A stretch of 9,506 nt of DNA. Origin: Bacillota bacterium (lineage in GTDB: Bacteria; Bacillota; Syntrophomonadia; Syntrophomonadales; Syntrophomonadaceae). The notes under the pieces are model-generated. The model was given only the letters and a program-made list of their open reading frames with translations, ran no database searches and was not told the origin of the DNA. This document shows positions 1 through 6,852 of this stretch, in pieces. A program made the position numbers and the translations under genes. The DNA is taken from positions 1 through 9,506 of the forward strand of contig JAGFXV010000031.1 in assembly GCA_017861475.1 (NCBI GenBank). Reading direction: 5' to 3'. How positions within the stretch are numbered: position 1 is the first letter of the stretch; each line of letters opens with the position of its first letter.

Positions 1-655
1 ATCTATTGATTTCTTTCCGGTCTTCGAGATATTTTTCCAATTTTCTTTTTACCCGCTGCAACGCGTTGTCAATAGACTTGACATGACGTTTCAATTCATG
101 TGCTATTTCCTGATAGGACTTGCCTTCCAGATAAGCCATCAGAACCTTCCATTCCAATGAGCTAAGGATTTCTCCCATTTTCTTTTCAATATAAACGAAT
201 TCTTCACGGCTGATAATGATTTCTTCAGGATTGGTAATTTTATTGGTGGTGATGATATCGATCAGGGTTCGGTCAGATTCTTCGTCATATACGGGTTTAT
301 TAAGGGAAACGTATGAGTTCAGCGGGATATGTTTCTGCCGGGTGGCAGTCTTTATCGCGGTAATTATCTGCCGGGTAATACATAATTCCGCAAACGCCCG
401 GAAAGATGTAAGCTTTTCTCCGTTATAGTCGCGAACAGCTTTAAATAACCCAATCATGCCTTCCTGGATAATATCTTCCCGGTCGGCTCCGATTAAAAAA
501 TAGGCCCTGGCTTTAGCGCGTACAAAGTTCTTATATTTGTCAACCAGAAACTCTATGGCAAACTGATTTCCCAACTGTGCCAGTTCAACGATCTCCTCGT
601 CGGACATATCGACATAGTTTACATAGAGCTGCCTGGCAGCAACAGAACCGATCAT
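1..655 (-). CDS. sigH: RNA polymerase sigma factor SigH (3' end cut by window)
   Basis: This is the stationary-phase/sporulation sigma factor that directs RNA polymerase to early sporulation and transition-state promoters. Reading the minus strand from ATG at 655 gives 218 codons with no stop before the window edge. The visible end (EDRKEINR) aligns with the C-terminus of B. subtilis SigH, so only a few residues should be missing. Sigma region 2 is visible at about residues 33-105, including YKNFVRAKARAYFLIGADRE, EGMIGLFKAVRD and ITRQIITAIKTATRQKH. Region 4 (helix-turn-helix) is near the end, with SYQEIAHELKRHVKSIDNAL. These stretches are nearly identical to SigH of Bacillus. A strong GGAGG lies 7 bases before the ATG. 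The gene has its own vegetative-type promoter and is separated from rlmB by 130 bases. The yacP gene usual at this point in Bacillus is absent. Identity is very secure. Confidence 0.97.
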   Translation of the reverse strand, partial: MIGSVAARQLYVNYVDMSDEEIVELAQLGNQFAIEFLVDKYKNFVRAKARAYFLIGADREDIIQEGMIGLFKAVRDYNGEKLTSFRAFAELCITRQIITAIKTATRQKHIPLNSYVSLNKPVYDEESDRTLIDIITTNKITNPEEIIISREEFVYIEKKMGEILSSLEWKVLMAYLEGKSYQEIAHELKRHVKSIDNALQRVKRKLEKYLEDRKEINR

Positions 656-716
656 TTAACCGCCTCCAAAATATATGATGTTTATTTATTCAAAATGGTG
701 AATTTCGGACAAGTAT

Positions 717-746
717 ATTATAGCCGCTTGAAATCTGAACCGTCAA
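717..746 (-). promoter_or_regulatory. Sigma-A-type promoter of sigH
   Basis: On the minus strand TTGACG (741-746) and a perfect TATAAT (717-722) are separated by 18 bases. Transcription would start near 710, giving a leader of about 55 bases with GGAGG before the sigH ATG. There is no terminator between rlmB and this promoter, so sigH probably receives both read-through and its own transcripts. The hexamers are seen directly; activity is inferred. Confidence 0.8.
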
Positions 747-785
747 GAACTTATTCTGCGTCTGTCTGGCAAAATTTCATATATT

Positions 786-1526
786 TTACAGAATAATTTG
801 GCGTTGGCGCAAAACTTCGTAAATAATTAAACCAGTTGCAACTGAAGCATTCAATGATTTAATTGAGCCAATCATGGGAATCTTTACCACGATGTCGCAG
901 TTTTCTTTCACCAAACGACGTATACCCTGCCCCTCCCCCCCCACAACCAGAGCTGTCGGGGCTGGTATACGGCAGTTAAAATAATCCTGTTCTCCGTCCA
1001 TGTCAGCTGCTACAATCCATAAACCATTTTTTTTCAGGGATTTAATCGCATTTACAAGGTTGGTCTCCATAGCGACCAGCATATGCTCCACTGCACCGGC
1101 TGAAGCCCGCACTACTGCCGGTGTAATTTCCGAGCTGTTGTGGCGCGGAACAATGATGCCATGCACCCCGGCACATTCTGCAGTACGAATGATAGAACCC
1201 ATATTCTGCGGATCTTCAATTCCGTCCAGGATCAAAATAAACGGTTCCTGCCCTGACAGGGCTGCTTTTTCCATTATTTCATCAATGGAGGAGTATGCAA
1301 AGCTGTCCACCTGAGCTACGATTCCCTGGTGATTGGCCTGCGTATACATTTGATCCAAACGCTGCCGGTCAACGTACTGCCAGTAAACCCCTCTTTTTTC
1401 AGCCAGTTTCAGCAATTCTTCAATCCGCTTTCCTCCCCGGCCTTCCTGGACAAATATCTTATGGATCCTACGCCTGCCATTTAGCGCTTCCATTATGCTG
1501 TTAACTCCGGCTAGTTTTTCCTGCAT
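786..1526 (-). CDS. rlmB: 23S rRNA (guanosine-2'-O-)-methyltransferase RlmB, TrmH/SpoU family
   Basis: A 246-residue SPOUT (trefoil-knot) methyltransferase that uses S-adenosylmethionine to 2'-O-methylate a guanosine in 23S rRNA. The N-terminal 70 or so residues form the substrate-binding domain (LAGVNSIMEAL to NHQGIVAQV). The catalytic domain starts near residue 95. Motif 1 is DPQNMGSIIRTAECAG, with N108, R114 and E117. Motif 2 is ALVVGGEGQGI (residues 192-202). Motif 3 is IPMIGSIKSLNASVATGL, with S224, N226 and S228. Length and all three motifs are normal for RlmB/YacO. The ATG is preceded by AAAGGAG 7 bases upstream, and the preceding DUF1287 gene ends 12 bases before it, so the two are co-transcribed. 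A run of eight G encodes part of motif 2. TrmH-family members differ in target; the link to the 23S G2251-type site is by family and gene context. Confidence 0.93.
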   Translation of the reverse strand: MQEKLAGVNSIMEALNGRRRIHKIFVQEGRGGKRIEELLKLAEKRGVYWQYVDRQRLDQMYTQANHQGIVAQVDSFAYSSIDEIMEKAALSGQEPFILILDGIEDPQNMGSIIRTAECAGVHGIIVPRHNSSEITPAVVRASAGAVEHMLVAMETNLVNAIKSLKKNGLWIVAADMDGEQDYFNCRIPAPTALVVGGEGQGIRRLVKENCDIVVKIPMIGSIKSLNASVATGLIIYEVLRQRQIIL

Positions 1527-1538
1527 GGGTTTTCTCCT

Positions 1539-2264
1539 TTATTGAGTTATTTGGCCCTGATTATAAGGAATATAACGGAAGTGATGAATAATCGGACTGG
1601 GCCAGCTTAACAAATACTGTCCCTCCCTGGCTTGAGGCCCTGCGTTGTGAATCAGCAGCGGTACTCCATTGCGGCTGCGTTTATCGGAAATGATGCCGAT
1701 GTGTTCAAGGGGCGCACCAAAAACAACGATGTCTCCCGCTTGCCAGTTGCTTAAATTACCGGCATCTCCTGGAATTATCACGGAAGTCATTTCCTGACCA
1801 TTCTGCGCAAAGAATATCTGCAGATTGCTGACTCTTCGAAAATCGATATTCGGATCGGGCCGAGTCCCGGTCACTCCATATAACTGCGGATTGTTCCGAA
1901 TATCATTGTCCACCATTTGTTTGAGATCAAGACCGGCATTCTTGAATGCCCGCCAGACAACATCAGTACAGGCTCCTTTTCCTTCCGGCGGATACCCGCC
2001 CTGGTAATATTCGCTGTCATAAACCGTACCAAGTTCAACTTCCTGCCGCGCTCCGGCAACAATATCCAAGGGATCCGGAGTGCCGTTGTGGTTGTTATCC
2101 TGAGAACTGATTAATGGAGGTACTTTGCATTCAGGTTCGAGGGAAACCTGTTCCCGCAGCGTCTGATAATCGAAGCGCGCAGTTACTTGATCTCTATATA
2201 GAAACAACACAATTAAAGCCGCTGCAACCAGTAGAAGAAACAGCCAACGACGGTGAGCGGACAC
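1539..2264 (-). CDS. Membrane-anchored DUF1287 family protein (probable NlpC/P60-like cysteine hydrolase fold)
   Basis: From the GTG at 2264 the protein has 241 residues. It starts with a short basic stretch (SAHRR) and a hydrophobic segment at about residues 7-23, so it is probably a membrane anchor or uncleaved signal with the rest outside. A calcium-loop-like stretch DNNHNGTPDPLD lies at 56-67. The DUF1287 domain follows from about residue 70 to the end. It shows GACTDVVWRAFK with C99, PNIDFRRVSNLQIFF, WQAGDIVVFG, LEHIGIISD with H188, LIHNAG with H206 and N207, and a final HHFRY. The Cys/His pattern suggests a papain-like hydrolase, perhaps acting on the cell wall, but no substrate is known to me. 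The open frame extends to a TTG at 2312, inside the end of thyX. That start lacks a ribosome site, whereas GGAG (2273-2276) lies 8 bases before the GTG, and the GTG start puts the membrane segment at the N-terminus. It lies between thyX and rlmB, with no counterpart there in B. subtilis. Confidence 0.85.
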   Translation of the reverse strand: MSAHRRWLFLLLVAAALIVLFLYRDQVTARFDYQTLREQVSLEPECKVPPLISSQDNNHNGTPDPLDIVAGARQEVELGTVYDSEYYQGGYPPEGKGACTDVVWRAFKNAGLDLKQMVDNDIRNNPQLYGVTGTRPDPNIDFRRVSNLQIFFAQNGQEMTSVIIPGDAGNLSNWQAGDIVVFGAPLEHIGIISDKRSRNGVPLLIHNAGPQAREGQYLLSWPSPIIHHFRYIPYNQGQITQ

Positions 2265-2272
2265 AATATCAT

Positions 2273-2276
2273 CTCC
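2273..2276 (-). promoter_or_regulatory. Ribosome binding site deciding the GTG start of the DUF1287 gene
   Basis: GGAG on the minus strand sits 8 bases upstream of GTG at 2264. Nothing comparable precedes the longer TTG option at 2312. The site lies 28 bases after the thyX stop codon, so the two genes would not overlap. Confidence 0.6.
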
Positions 2277-2304
2277 GATTAATTTTCTCAACTGCCGTGC
2301 ATAT

Positions 2305-2997
2305 TTATGCAAGTGGATTAAATATTTCGTCCGTCATTACGATTTGGGCATAATGTTCAACCGGGAAATCACGATCATAATCAATATCATCAAACAGAGC
2401 CGGCATTTTGCTCTGGAAGTATAAAAGCAGGGGAATAGCTGCCTGCCTCATCTGGGGATGAGCGGCTTTATCAGCCCGCAGTCTAAAAAAATGGCGCCAT
2501 TCGCGCATATTATATGTAACCACTATTTCAGTTTTTAGTGAATTCGGTAATATGGAACGGGCTTCCTGGGCAGAACAACCGCTGTTCAGCATGGCCATGT
2601 AGTTTTTTTCCGCACAAAGGCAGGCTTCTTGCCACAACTGATAGTCTTGATCCCGTCCTTTGAAAAAGTATGGTTCTATCACGCTGATCTCATTGCCAAA
2701 CTTGTTCTTATTGTAACTGCAGTAACGGGTACTCTCCTGGCTGTAGGCAGCAATCCGATGGCGCACGATTTCATGAGATACTCCACGGTCAACAATAAAC
2801 ATCAAGGTAGCCTTTTCATGCTCAATGATAGACTCGTGCCCCATGGTTAGTTTTGACCTCAAAAAATTAGGATCGCTGTTGTCCTTCATTTGGTTTTCAG
2901 ACTTATAACAAGTACGGGCATATCTTTCCAATTTACGGAACAAGGATGCATCCAGCTCCGATTCTGGAACCAACACCTGCGGCTGCAGTATGATCAT
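2305..2997 (-). CDS. thyX: FAD-dependent thymidylate synthase ThyX
   Basis: It makes dTMP from dUMP with methylene-tetrahydrofolate and a reduced flavin, replacing ThyA. The 230-residue protein from ATG at 2997 has the ThyX signature RHRx7S at residues 79-89 (RHRIAAYSQES, followed by TRY). It also has the conserved MGHESIIEHE at 52-61 and the C-terminal REWRHFFRLR...AHPQMR region at about 165-184. Length is in the normal range. A TTG six codons upstream is in frame, but GGAAGG at 3007-3012 fits the ATG with 9-base spacing, so I chose the ATG. There are 86 bases between mrnC and this gene, with a possible extended -10 promoter. thyX is not part of this cluster in B. subtilis, which uses ThyA-type enzymes, so it marks a difference in dTMP synthesis. 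Whether thyA also exists in this genome cannot be told from here. Confidence 0.96.
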   Translation of the reverse strand: MIILQPQVLVPESELDASLFRKLERYARTCYKSENQMKDNSDPNFLRSKLTMGHESIIEHEKATLMFIVDRGVSHEIVRHRIAAYSQESTRYCSYNKNKFGNEISVIEPYFFKGRDQDYQLWQEACLCAEKNYMAMLNSGCSAQEARSILPNSLKTEIVVTYNMREWRHFFRLRADKAAHPQMRQAAIPLLLYFQSKMPALFDDIDYDRDFPVEHYAQIVMTDEIFNPLA

Positions 2998-3006
2998 TCT
3001 ATCAAT

Positions 3007-3012
3007 CCTTCC
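3007..3012 (-). promoter_or_regulatory. Ribosome binding site deciding the ATG start of thyX
   Basis: GGAAGG on the minus strand lies 9 bases before the ATG at 2997. It falls directly on the alternative TTG start region (3013-3015), which has no good site of its own. Confidence 0.6.
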
Positions 3013-3048
3013 CAACTAACATTAATCATTTGCCTGGGATTGTCTTTC

Positions 3049-3057
3049 ATTATAACA
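3049..3057 (-). promoter_or_regulatory. Possible extended -10 promoter ahead of thyX
   Basis: In the 86-base gap between mrnC and thyX the minus strand reads TGTTATAAT, a full TGn plus TATAAT extended -10 element. No recognisable -35 box lies 17-18 bases upstream. If active, transcription would start near 3042 and give a leader of about 45 bases for thyX. The motif is seen; activity is inferred and uncertain. Confidence 0.4.
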
Positions 3058-3083
3058 AAGAAAGGCAGCATGCTTCTTATTTT

Positions 3084-3479
3084 CTATATTTCCTGCAAAG
3101 CTCTGCGCAACAGATAACTAAGCCGTTCATCGTCGCCTTTTAAATAAAGATAACCAAGCAAGGCTTCAAAGCCTGTGCTCATTCGATAGGACTGGACATC
3201 AGCATTTTTAGGGGGATGACTGCGGGTATTGCGTCCCCGTCTGACTATATCCAGTTCCGTATCACTAAGTTCAGCGCTTAATTGCCGGATGATATCTGCC
3301 TGACTGTCAGCATTGACCAAGGCAACGGCATCATGATGAATGTCCCTGATCCGGCGGGGACCGCTTTCCGCAATATTGGTTCGTACCGCCAGTTCAAAAA
3401 CTGCATCGCCGATATAGGCCAGCACCAGCGGCGAATATTCTCTCAGGCTGTTTTCCTCTACCGGATTATGCGTCAGCAA
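3084..3479 (-). CDS. mrnC: Mini-ribonuclease III (MrnC)
   Basis: A 131-residue RNase III-like enzyme without a double-stranded RNA binding domain. In B. subtilis it trims the ends of 23S rRNA precursor. The RNase III signature is visible as LAYIGDAVFEL with the catalytic aspartate D25. The conserved second half is RGRNTRSHPPKNADV and YRMSTGFEALLGYLYL, with E105 as the second metal-site acid. Length is close to the roughly 140 residues of B. subtilis MrnC. The best start is TTG at 3479, inside the last codons of cysS, giving a 14-base overlap and likely translational coupling. GGAAGGAG lies about 12 bases upstream, which is long, so the exact start is less certain than the identity. Its position directly after cysS is the same as in B. 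subtilis. Confidence 0.93.
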   Translation of the reverse strand: MLTHNPVEENSLREYSPLVLAYIGDAVFELAVRTNIAESGPRRIRDIHHDAVALVNADSQADIIRQLSAELSDTELDIVRRGRNTRSHPPKNADVQSYRMSTGFEALLGYLYLKGDDERLSYLLRRALQEI

Positions 3480-5067
3480 ATTTCCATCTGGCTCCTTCCT
3501 TGGTATCCTCGATGATTATTCCGATCTCTTTCAGTCGGTCACGCAAAAGATCTGCCCGTCCATAATCCTTTTGCTTTTTAAGATTTTGCCGTAGTTCAAT
3601 CATATTGCCAAGCAATTCTCCCATTTCGGGAGCTGAATCATAACGACAGATACTGCCACTGGCTTTGTCTTCGACCTTGATCTGCATCTTCTGGAACAAG
3701 TTGCGTACTTCATCTGCCAGCGCGTAATTCTTTTCCTGGCGGGCACTGTTGCGCACTTCCAGTAATAAAGCCAGGATATCATCCAGCACTTGTTGGTGAT
3801 TGTCTTCGGATTTCATGAATATCCCCAGGATCCCGCCTAAATCCTTGAATACCTGCAAGGCTTTCTGCAGCATTGCCTGACTGCTGTCCGACTGCGGATC
3901 GGCACCGGCCACAAAGCTGTTGATCAGATGAGAAATTTCAAACAGATAAGCCATCGCCTGGGCCGTATTGAAATCATCATCCATAGCAGCAACAAACTTT
4001 TCCTCCATGGCAGCAACGCTTCTGACAAGCTCACCATCTGCATCGGGCAGCGCTTGCTTTTCAGGATCAAAACCTCCGTTTTGCTGGAACTCTGCCGCCA
4101 GGTTCAGCGTGGTCTTTAATCGGCCCAACGCTTTGCGGGCTTCTTCAAGCTTGCCGTCATCAAAATCAAGCGGACTGCGATAATGGGTGGCAATAAGATA
4201 AAAGCGCACCACATCATGGGGATATTTAGCGAGGATGTCCCGCAGAATAAAGAAATTCCCTAATGATTTGGACATTTTTTCACTGTTGACGGTGATAAAG
4301 CCATTATGCATCCAGTATTTTACGAAGGGTTTGCCGGTATATGCTTCCGTCTGCGCGATCTCATTTTCATGATGGGGAAATATCAGGTCGGCTCCTCCTC
4401 CATGGATATCGATCGTTTCCCCCAGATATTTCATTGACATGACGGAACATTCGATATGCCAGCCCGGACGTCCTGCTCCCCAGGGACTCGGCCAGCTTGG
4501 TTCACCGGCTTTGGCTTTTTTCCAGAGCGCAAAATCAGCCGCTTCTTCTTTTCGCTCATCGACTTCGACTCTTGCCCCGGCCAGCATTTCATCCAGCGAT
4601 CTTCCCGACAACTTGCCATAACCGGCAAAAGCTTTGACCCGGTAGTAAACATCCCCGTCAATCTCGTAAGCATAACCTTTTTCGATAAGCCCCTCGACGA
4701 CCTTGATGATTTCCGGGATGTGATCACTGACCTTCGGATGTACATCAGCCCGGCATATTCCCAGGGCATCAGCATCAATAAAATATTCTTCAATATAGCG
4801 ATTGGCCAACTGCAGCGGATCGTCGTTTTCTTCCCGGGCCCGATTGATAATCTTGTCATCCACATCGGTGAAATTCTGTACATACTTTACAGCATAACCC
4901 CGATAAGCCAAATAACGTCTGACAGTATCGAATACCACCAGAGGGCGGGCATTGCCCAGATGGATGTAATTATAGGTGGTAGGCCCGCATACATAAATAT
5001 TGGCCTGTTTGGCTTCGAGCGTCTGCAGTTCTTCCTTTTTTCCGCTTAAAGTATTATAAACTTTCAT
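3466..5067 (-). CDS. cysS: Cysteinyl-tRNA synthetase CysRS
   Basis: A class I aminoacyl-tRNA synthetase that charges tRNA-Cys with cysteine using ATP. The 533-residue protein has the HIGH-type motif HLGN at 36-39 and KMSKS at 264-268. The four zinc ligands known from E. coli CysRS are all in place as C27, C207 (PGWHIECS), H232 and E236 (PHHENE). The C-terminal helical anticodon-binding part follows. The frame is open upstream to 5148, but that stretch is the T-box antiterminator and terminator. Of two close ATGs (5073 and 5067), the second has AAGGGG 9 bases upstream and gives the usual MKVYNTLSG start. The stop overlaps the start of mrnC. Expression should be controlled by the cysteine T-box in its leader. 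cysE, which precedes cysS in B. subtilis, is absent. Confidence 0.98.
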   Translation of the reverse strand: MKVYNTLSGKKEELQTLEAKQANIYVCGPTTYNYIHLGNARPLVVFDTVRRYLAYRGYAVKYVQNFTDVDDKIINRAREENDDPLQLANRYIEEYFIDADALGICRADVHPKVSDHIPEIIKVVEGLIEKGYAYEIDGDVYYRVKAFAGYGKLSGRSLDEMLAGARVEVDERKEEAADFALWKKAKAGEPSWPSPWGAGRPGWHIECSVMSMKYLGETIDIHGGGADLIFPHHENEIAQTEAYTGKPFVKYWMHNGFITVNSEKMSKSLGNFFILRDILAKYPHDVVRFYLIATHYRSPLDFDDGKLEEARKALGRLKTTLNLAAEFQQNGGFDPEKQALPDADGELVRSVAAMEEKFVAAMDDDFNTAQAMAYLFEISHLINSFVAGADPQSDSSQAMLQKALQVFKDLGGILGIFMKSEDNHQQVLDDILALLLEVRNSARQEKNYALADEVRNLFQKMQIKVEDKASGSICRYDSAPEMGELLGNMIELRQNLKKQKDYGRADLLRDRLKEIGIIIEDTKEGARWKFADA

Positions 5068-5076
5068 TTTCATGAT

Positions 5077-5082
5077 CCCCTT
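5077..5082 (-). promoter_or_regulatory. Ribosome binding site deciding the cysS start
   Basis: AAGGGG on the minus strand lies 9 bases before ATG 5067 and only 3 bases before ATG 5073. This favours 5067. It is just downstream of the T-box terminator, as expected for a transcription attenuator. Confidence 0.6.
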
Positions 5083-5092
5083 GCTTGCGTAT

Positions 5093-5130
5093 TTAAAAAG
5101 CCTCTCATCTCCGTTCAGAGACGAAAGGCT
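5093..5130 (-). terminator. T-box-controlled intrinsic terminator ahead of cysS
   Basis: On the minus strand a 13-pair stem runs from AGCCTTTCGTCTC to its partner GAGATGAGAGGCT with two G-U pairs, a loop near TGAACG, and a following run of five T. The 5' arm contains CGTCTCT, which can instead pair with the T-box sequence to form the antiterminator. The two structures exclude each other, which is the normal T-box switch. Confidence 0.9.
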
Positions 5131-5136
5131 GTGCTT

Positions 5137-5151
5137 CCGCGGTCCCACCCT
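5137..5151 (-). promoter_or_regulatory. T-box antiterminator sequence
   Basis: The minus strand reads AGGGTGGGACCGCGG, an exact match to the T-box consensus AGGGUGGNACCGCG. AGGG can pair with CTCT and GCG with CGT of the terminator 5' arm, leaving the seven-base bulge UGGGACC. The UGGN part (5144-5147) contacts the free NCCA end of uncharged tRNA. Here N is G. Confidence 0.95.
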
Positions 5152-5349
5152 GATAAGTGCCAGGCACTCCGCTTACTACTTCTAACGGCTCTCGCCGGAT
5201 ATGTTTACTGCAGTTTCAACATACCTGCTCCCGGACGCACTTTCCTTCAGGTCTTACGTTAAAAAGGCTTGCAGCCTGCGGCCTTCTCTCTCTGATAACG
5301 CGCTCTGAATTACTCTTCCCATTCATAGCAATTTTCTATATTTGTTTTG

Positions 5350-5379
5350 ATTATATGATGGCTGTCCTGATCCTGTCAA
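5350..5379 (-). promoter_or_regulatory. Perfect-consensus sigma-A-type promoter for the T-box/cysS unit
   Basis: The minus strand has TTGACA (5374-5379), an 18-base spacer and TATAAT (5350-5355). The -35 box contains the gltX stop codon TGA (5376-5378). Transcription would start near 5343, just before T-box stem I. cysS thus has its own start even though gltX transcripts can also run into the leader. Confidence 0.88.
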
Positions 5380-6833
5380 ATGTTCTGAGAGCTCAGCTTT
5401 CGCAAGGTTTCTTCCAGACGGGCCAGAGTATTTTCCCGTCCCCACACATAAATCAAATTGGGCAGTTCCGGCCCGTGAGTCTTACCGCTCAAAGCACTGC
5501 GCAAAGGCATAAATACATCTTTTGGTTTTAATTTGGTATCTTTGATAACAGTCTTGATAAACAGTTTGATTTCCTGCGGCTCTGAAAATTCCGGCAGTTC
5601 ATTGCGGATCCGCTGCAAAACAAGGGCAGTGTTTTCCTGCTGCAATACTTCCCAAGCCTCCGGTTCATAAGCAAGCGGCTGAAAGAAGACCTCCATCTGC
5701 TCCTCCACATCACTGAGACAAACAAGATGTTCACGAATGGCCTCGATCAAAACCAATTTACTTTCAGCAGACAATTTTGTCCATTCTTCAGCGTACTTGC
5801 CATTTTGAATGTACGGCAGCAATAACTTCATCAAGTCTTCTGCTGACAGTTGTTTCAAATATTGCTGATTCATCCAGTTGAGTTTATCGATATTAAAAAC
5901 TGCCGGACTTTTTGAAACCCGGTCGAGGCTAAAGCTTTGAATGATCTCTTCCTTGGTCATTATTTCTTTTTCCCCTTCGGGGGACCAGCCCAGCAGTGCC
6001 AGGAAATTAAAGAGGGCTTCCGGGAGATAGCCCTTTTCCCGGTATTGCACGAGAGAAGTGGCACCATGACGTTTGCTCATCTTCTGATGATCATCGCCCA
6101 GAATCAGTGAAATATGTGCAAACTCCGGACGAGGTAATTTCAAGGCATCATAAATCGCCAGCTGGCGGGGCGTATTGGAAAGATGCTCCTCAGCCCGGAT
6201 GACATGGGTGACCCCCATGAGGTGATCATCGATCACTACAGCAAAATTATAAACAGGGATACCGTCAGATTTGACGATAATAAAATCACCGGTGTTCTCG
6301 CTTTCAAAGCTTACGGTGTCCCGAACCAGATCATTGACAACAAAAATAGTATTATGCGGCACTCTGAATCTGATGCTGGCCGGCTCGCCGGCAGCCAGAC
6401 GGCGATTTACCTCTTCTGCACCCAACTGAGTGCATCTGCCCCCATAACGAGGAGTAAGCCCCTGAGCATATTGTTCCTGTCTCTCGGCTTCCAGTTCTTC
6501 CTGACTGCAAAAACAATAGTAAGCATGTCCCTGGTCAATCAACTGTTGAACATATTGACGGTAAATATCCAGCCGTTCGGTTTGACGATAGGGTCCATTT
6601 TCACCACCGGCATTCACCCCTTCTGTCCAGGTCAAGCCCAGCCATTGCAGCGACTCAATGATTTCTTCTTCATATTCGCGATGGGAGCGGTCCAAATCTG
6701 TATCTTCTATTCTTAATACCATTTCCCCCCCGCAATGTTCAGCATAAAGATAATTAAACAATGCCGAACGTGCCCCGCCGATATGCAGCGGGCCAGTGGG
6801 GCTGGGTGCAAATCTTACCTTGGTCTTCTTCAC
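5376..6833 (-). CDS. gltX: Glutamyl-tRNA synthetase GluRS
   Basis: A class I synthetase that attaches glutamate to tRNA-Glu. In most Bacillota it is non-discriminating and also charges tRNA-Gln for later amidation; that second role is inferred from lineage. The 485-residue protein begins with [14 protein letters not shown], the HIGH-type motif being HIGG at 17-20. [10 protein letters not shown] follows at 41-50, and the KMSKR motif with HGATS is at 251-260. C107, C109 and C134 match the zinc-site region of bacterial GluRS. The C-terminal all-helical anticodon-binding domain (about 330-485) is complete, so length is normal. The start is GTG with GGGAGG about 9 bases upstream. It follows ispF by 19 bases, as in the Bacillus cluster. 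Its stop lies inside the -35 box of the cysS promoter. Confidence 0.98.
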   Translation of the reverse strand: MKKTKVRFAPSPTGPLHIGGARSALFNYLYAEHCGGEMVLRIEDTDLDRSHREYEEEIIESLQWLGLTWTEGVNAGGENGPYRQTERLDIYRQYVQQLIDQGHAYYCFCSQEELEAERQEQYAQGLTPRYGGRCTQLGAEEVNRRLAAGEPASIRFRVPHNTIFVVNDLVRDTVSFESENTGDFIIVKSDGIPVYNFAVVIDDHLMGVTHVIRAEEHLSNTPRQLAIYDALKLPRPEFAHISLILGDDHQKMSKRHGATSLVQYREKGYLPEALFNFLALLGWSPEGEKEIMTKEEIIQSFSLDRVSKSPAVFNIDKLNWMNQQYLKQLSAEDLMKLLLPYIQNGKYAEEWTKLSAESKLVLIEAIREHLVCLSDVEEQMEVFFQPLAYEPEAWEVLQQENTALVLQRIRNELPEFSEPQEIKLFIKTVIKDTKLKPKDVFMPLRSALSGKTHGPELPNLIYVWGRENTLARLEETLRKLSSQNI

Positions 6834-6852
6834 AAATCTTCCTCCCTAATCT

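Larger units (their letters stand above)
5090..5343 (-). promoter_or_regulatory. Cysteine T-box riboswitch (leader of cysS)
   Basis: This is a tRNA-sensing leader: uncharged tRNA-Cys stabilises an antiterminator and allows cysS transcription. All expected parts are visible on the minus strand. Stem I spans 5225-5331, closed by TTGCT and AGCAG. It contains the AGTA and GGAA sides of the specifier loop, helices TTCAG/CTGAA and CGTTA/TAACG, and the distal AGAGAG plus GGCTGCAAGCC elements that touch the tRNA elbow. The specifier triplet is TGC (Cys) at 5237-5239, following GGAAAG. Stem II lies at 5197-5225 and the short helix CGGC-GAGA-GCCG at 5186-5197. Stem III is AGTGC/GCACT at 5156-5168. The antiterminator and terminator follow. 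Because no terminator separates the downstream genes, the switch may also influence mrnC, thyX, the DUF1287 gene and rlmB. Pairings were drawn by eye. Confidence 0.95.

Noticed and set aside
216..428. Plus-strand frame opposite sigH
   Set aside because: It is antisense to the highly conserved region 2 and linker of SigH and has no supporting signals.
2265..2312. Longer TTG start of the DUF1287 gene overlapping thyX
   Set aside because: It has no ribosome site and would put 22 charged or polar residues before the membrane segment. The GTG at 2264 has GGAG at good spacing. The longer form is not fully excluded.
2998..3015. Longer TTG start of thyX
   Set aside because: The good ribosome site lies between this codon and the ATG at 2997, so it can serve only the ATG.
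3058..3083. Possible terminator after mrnC around the palindrome AGCATGCT
   Set aside because: The stem is short and not followed by a T-run on the minus strand, so it is not a credible terminator.
4456..5049. Long plus-strand frame of 197 residues opposite cysS
   Set aside because: It lies entirely antisense to a fully conserved cysS and has no ribosome site or family signature. It is a shadow of codon bias.
5068..5148. N-terminal extension of cysS up to 5148
   Set aside because: The extension translates the T-box and terminator RNA, and CysRS normally starts at MKVYNTLSG. The ribosome site fits ATG 5067.
6183..6716. Plus-strand frame of 177 residues opposite gltX
   Set aside because: It is antisense to conserved gltX motifs, with no promoter, ribosome site or recognisable domain.
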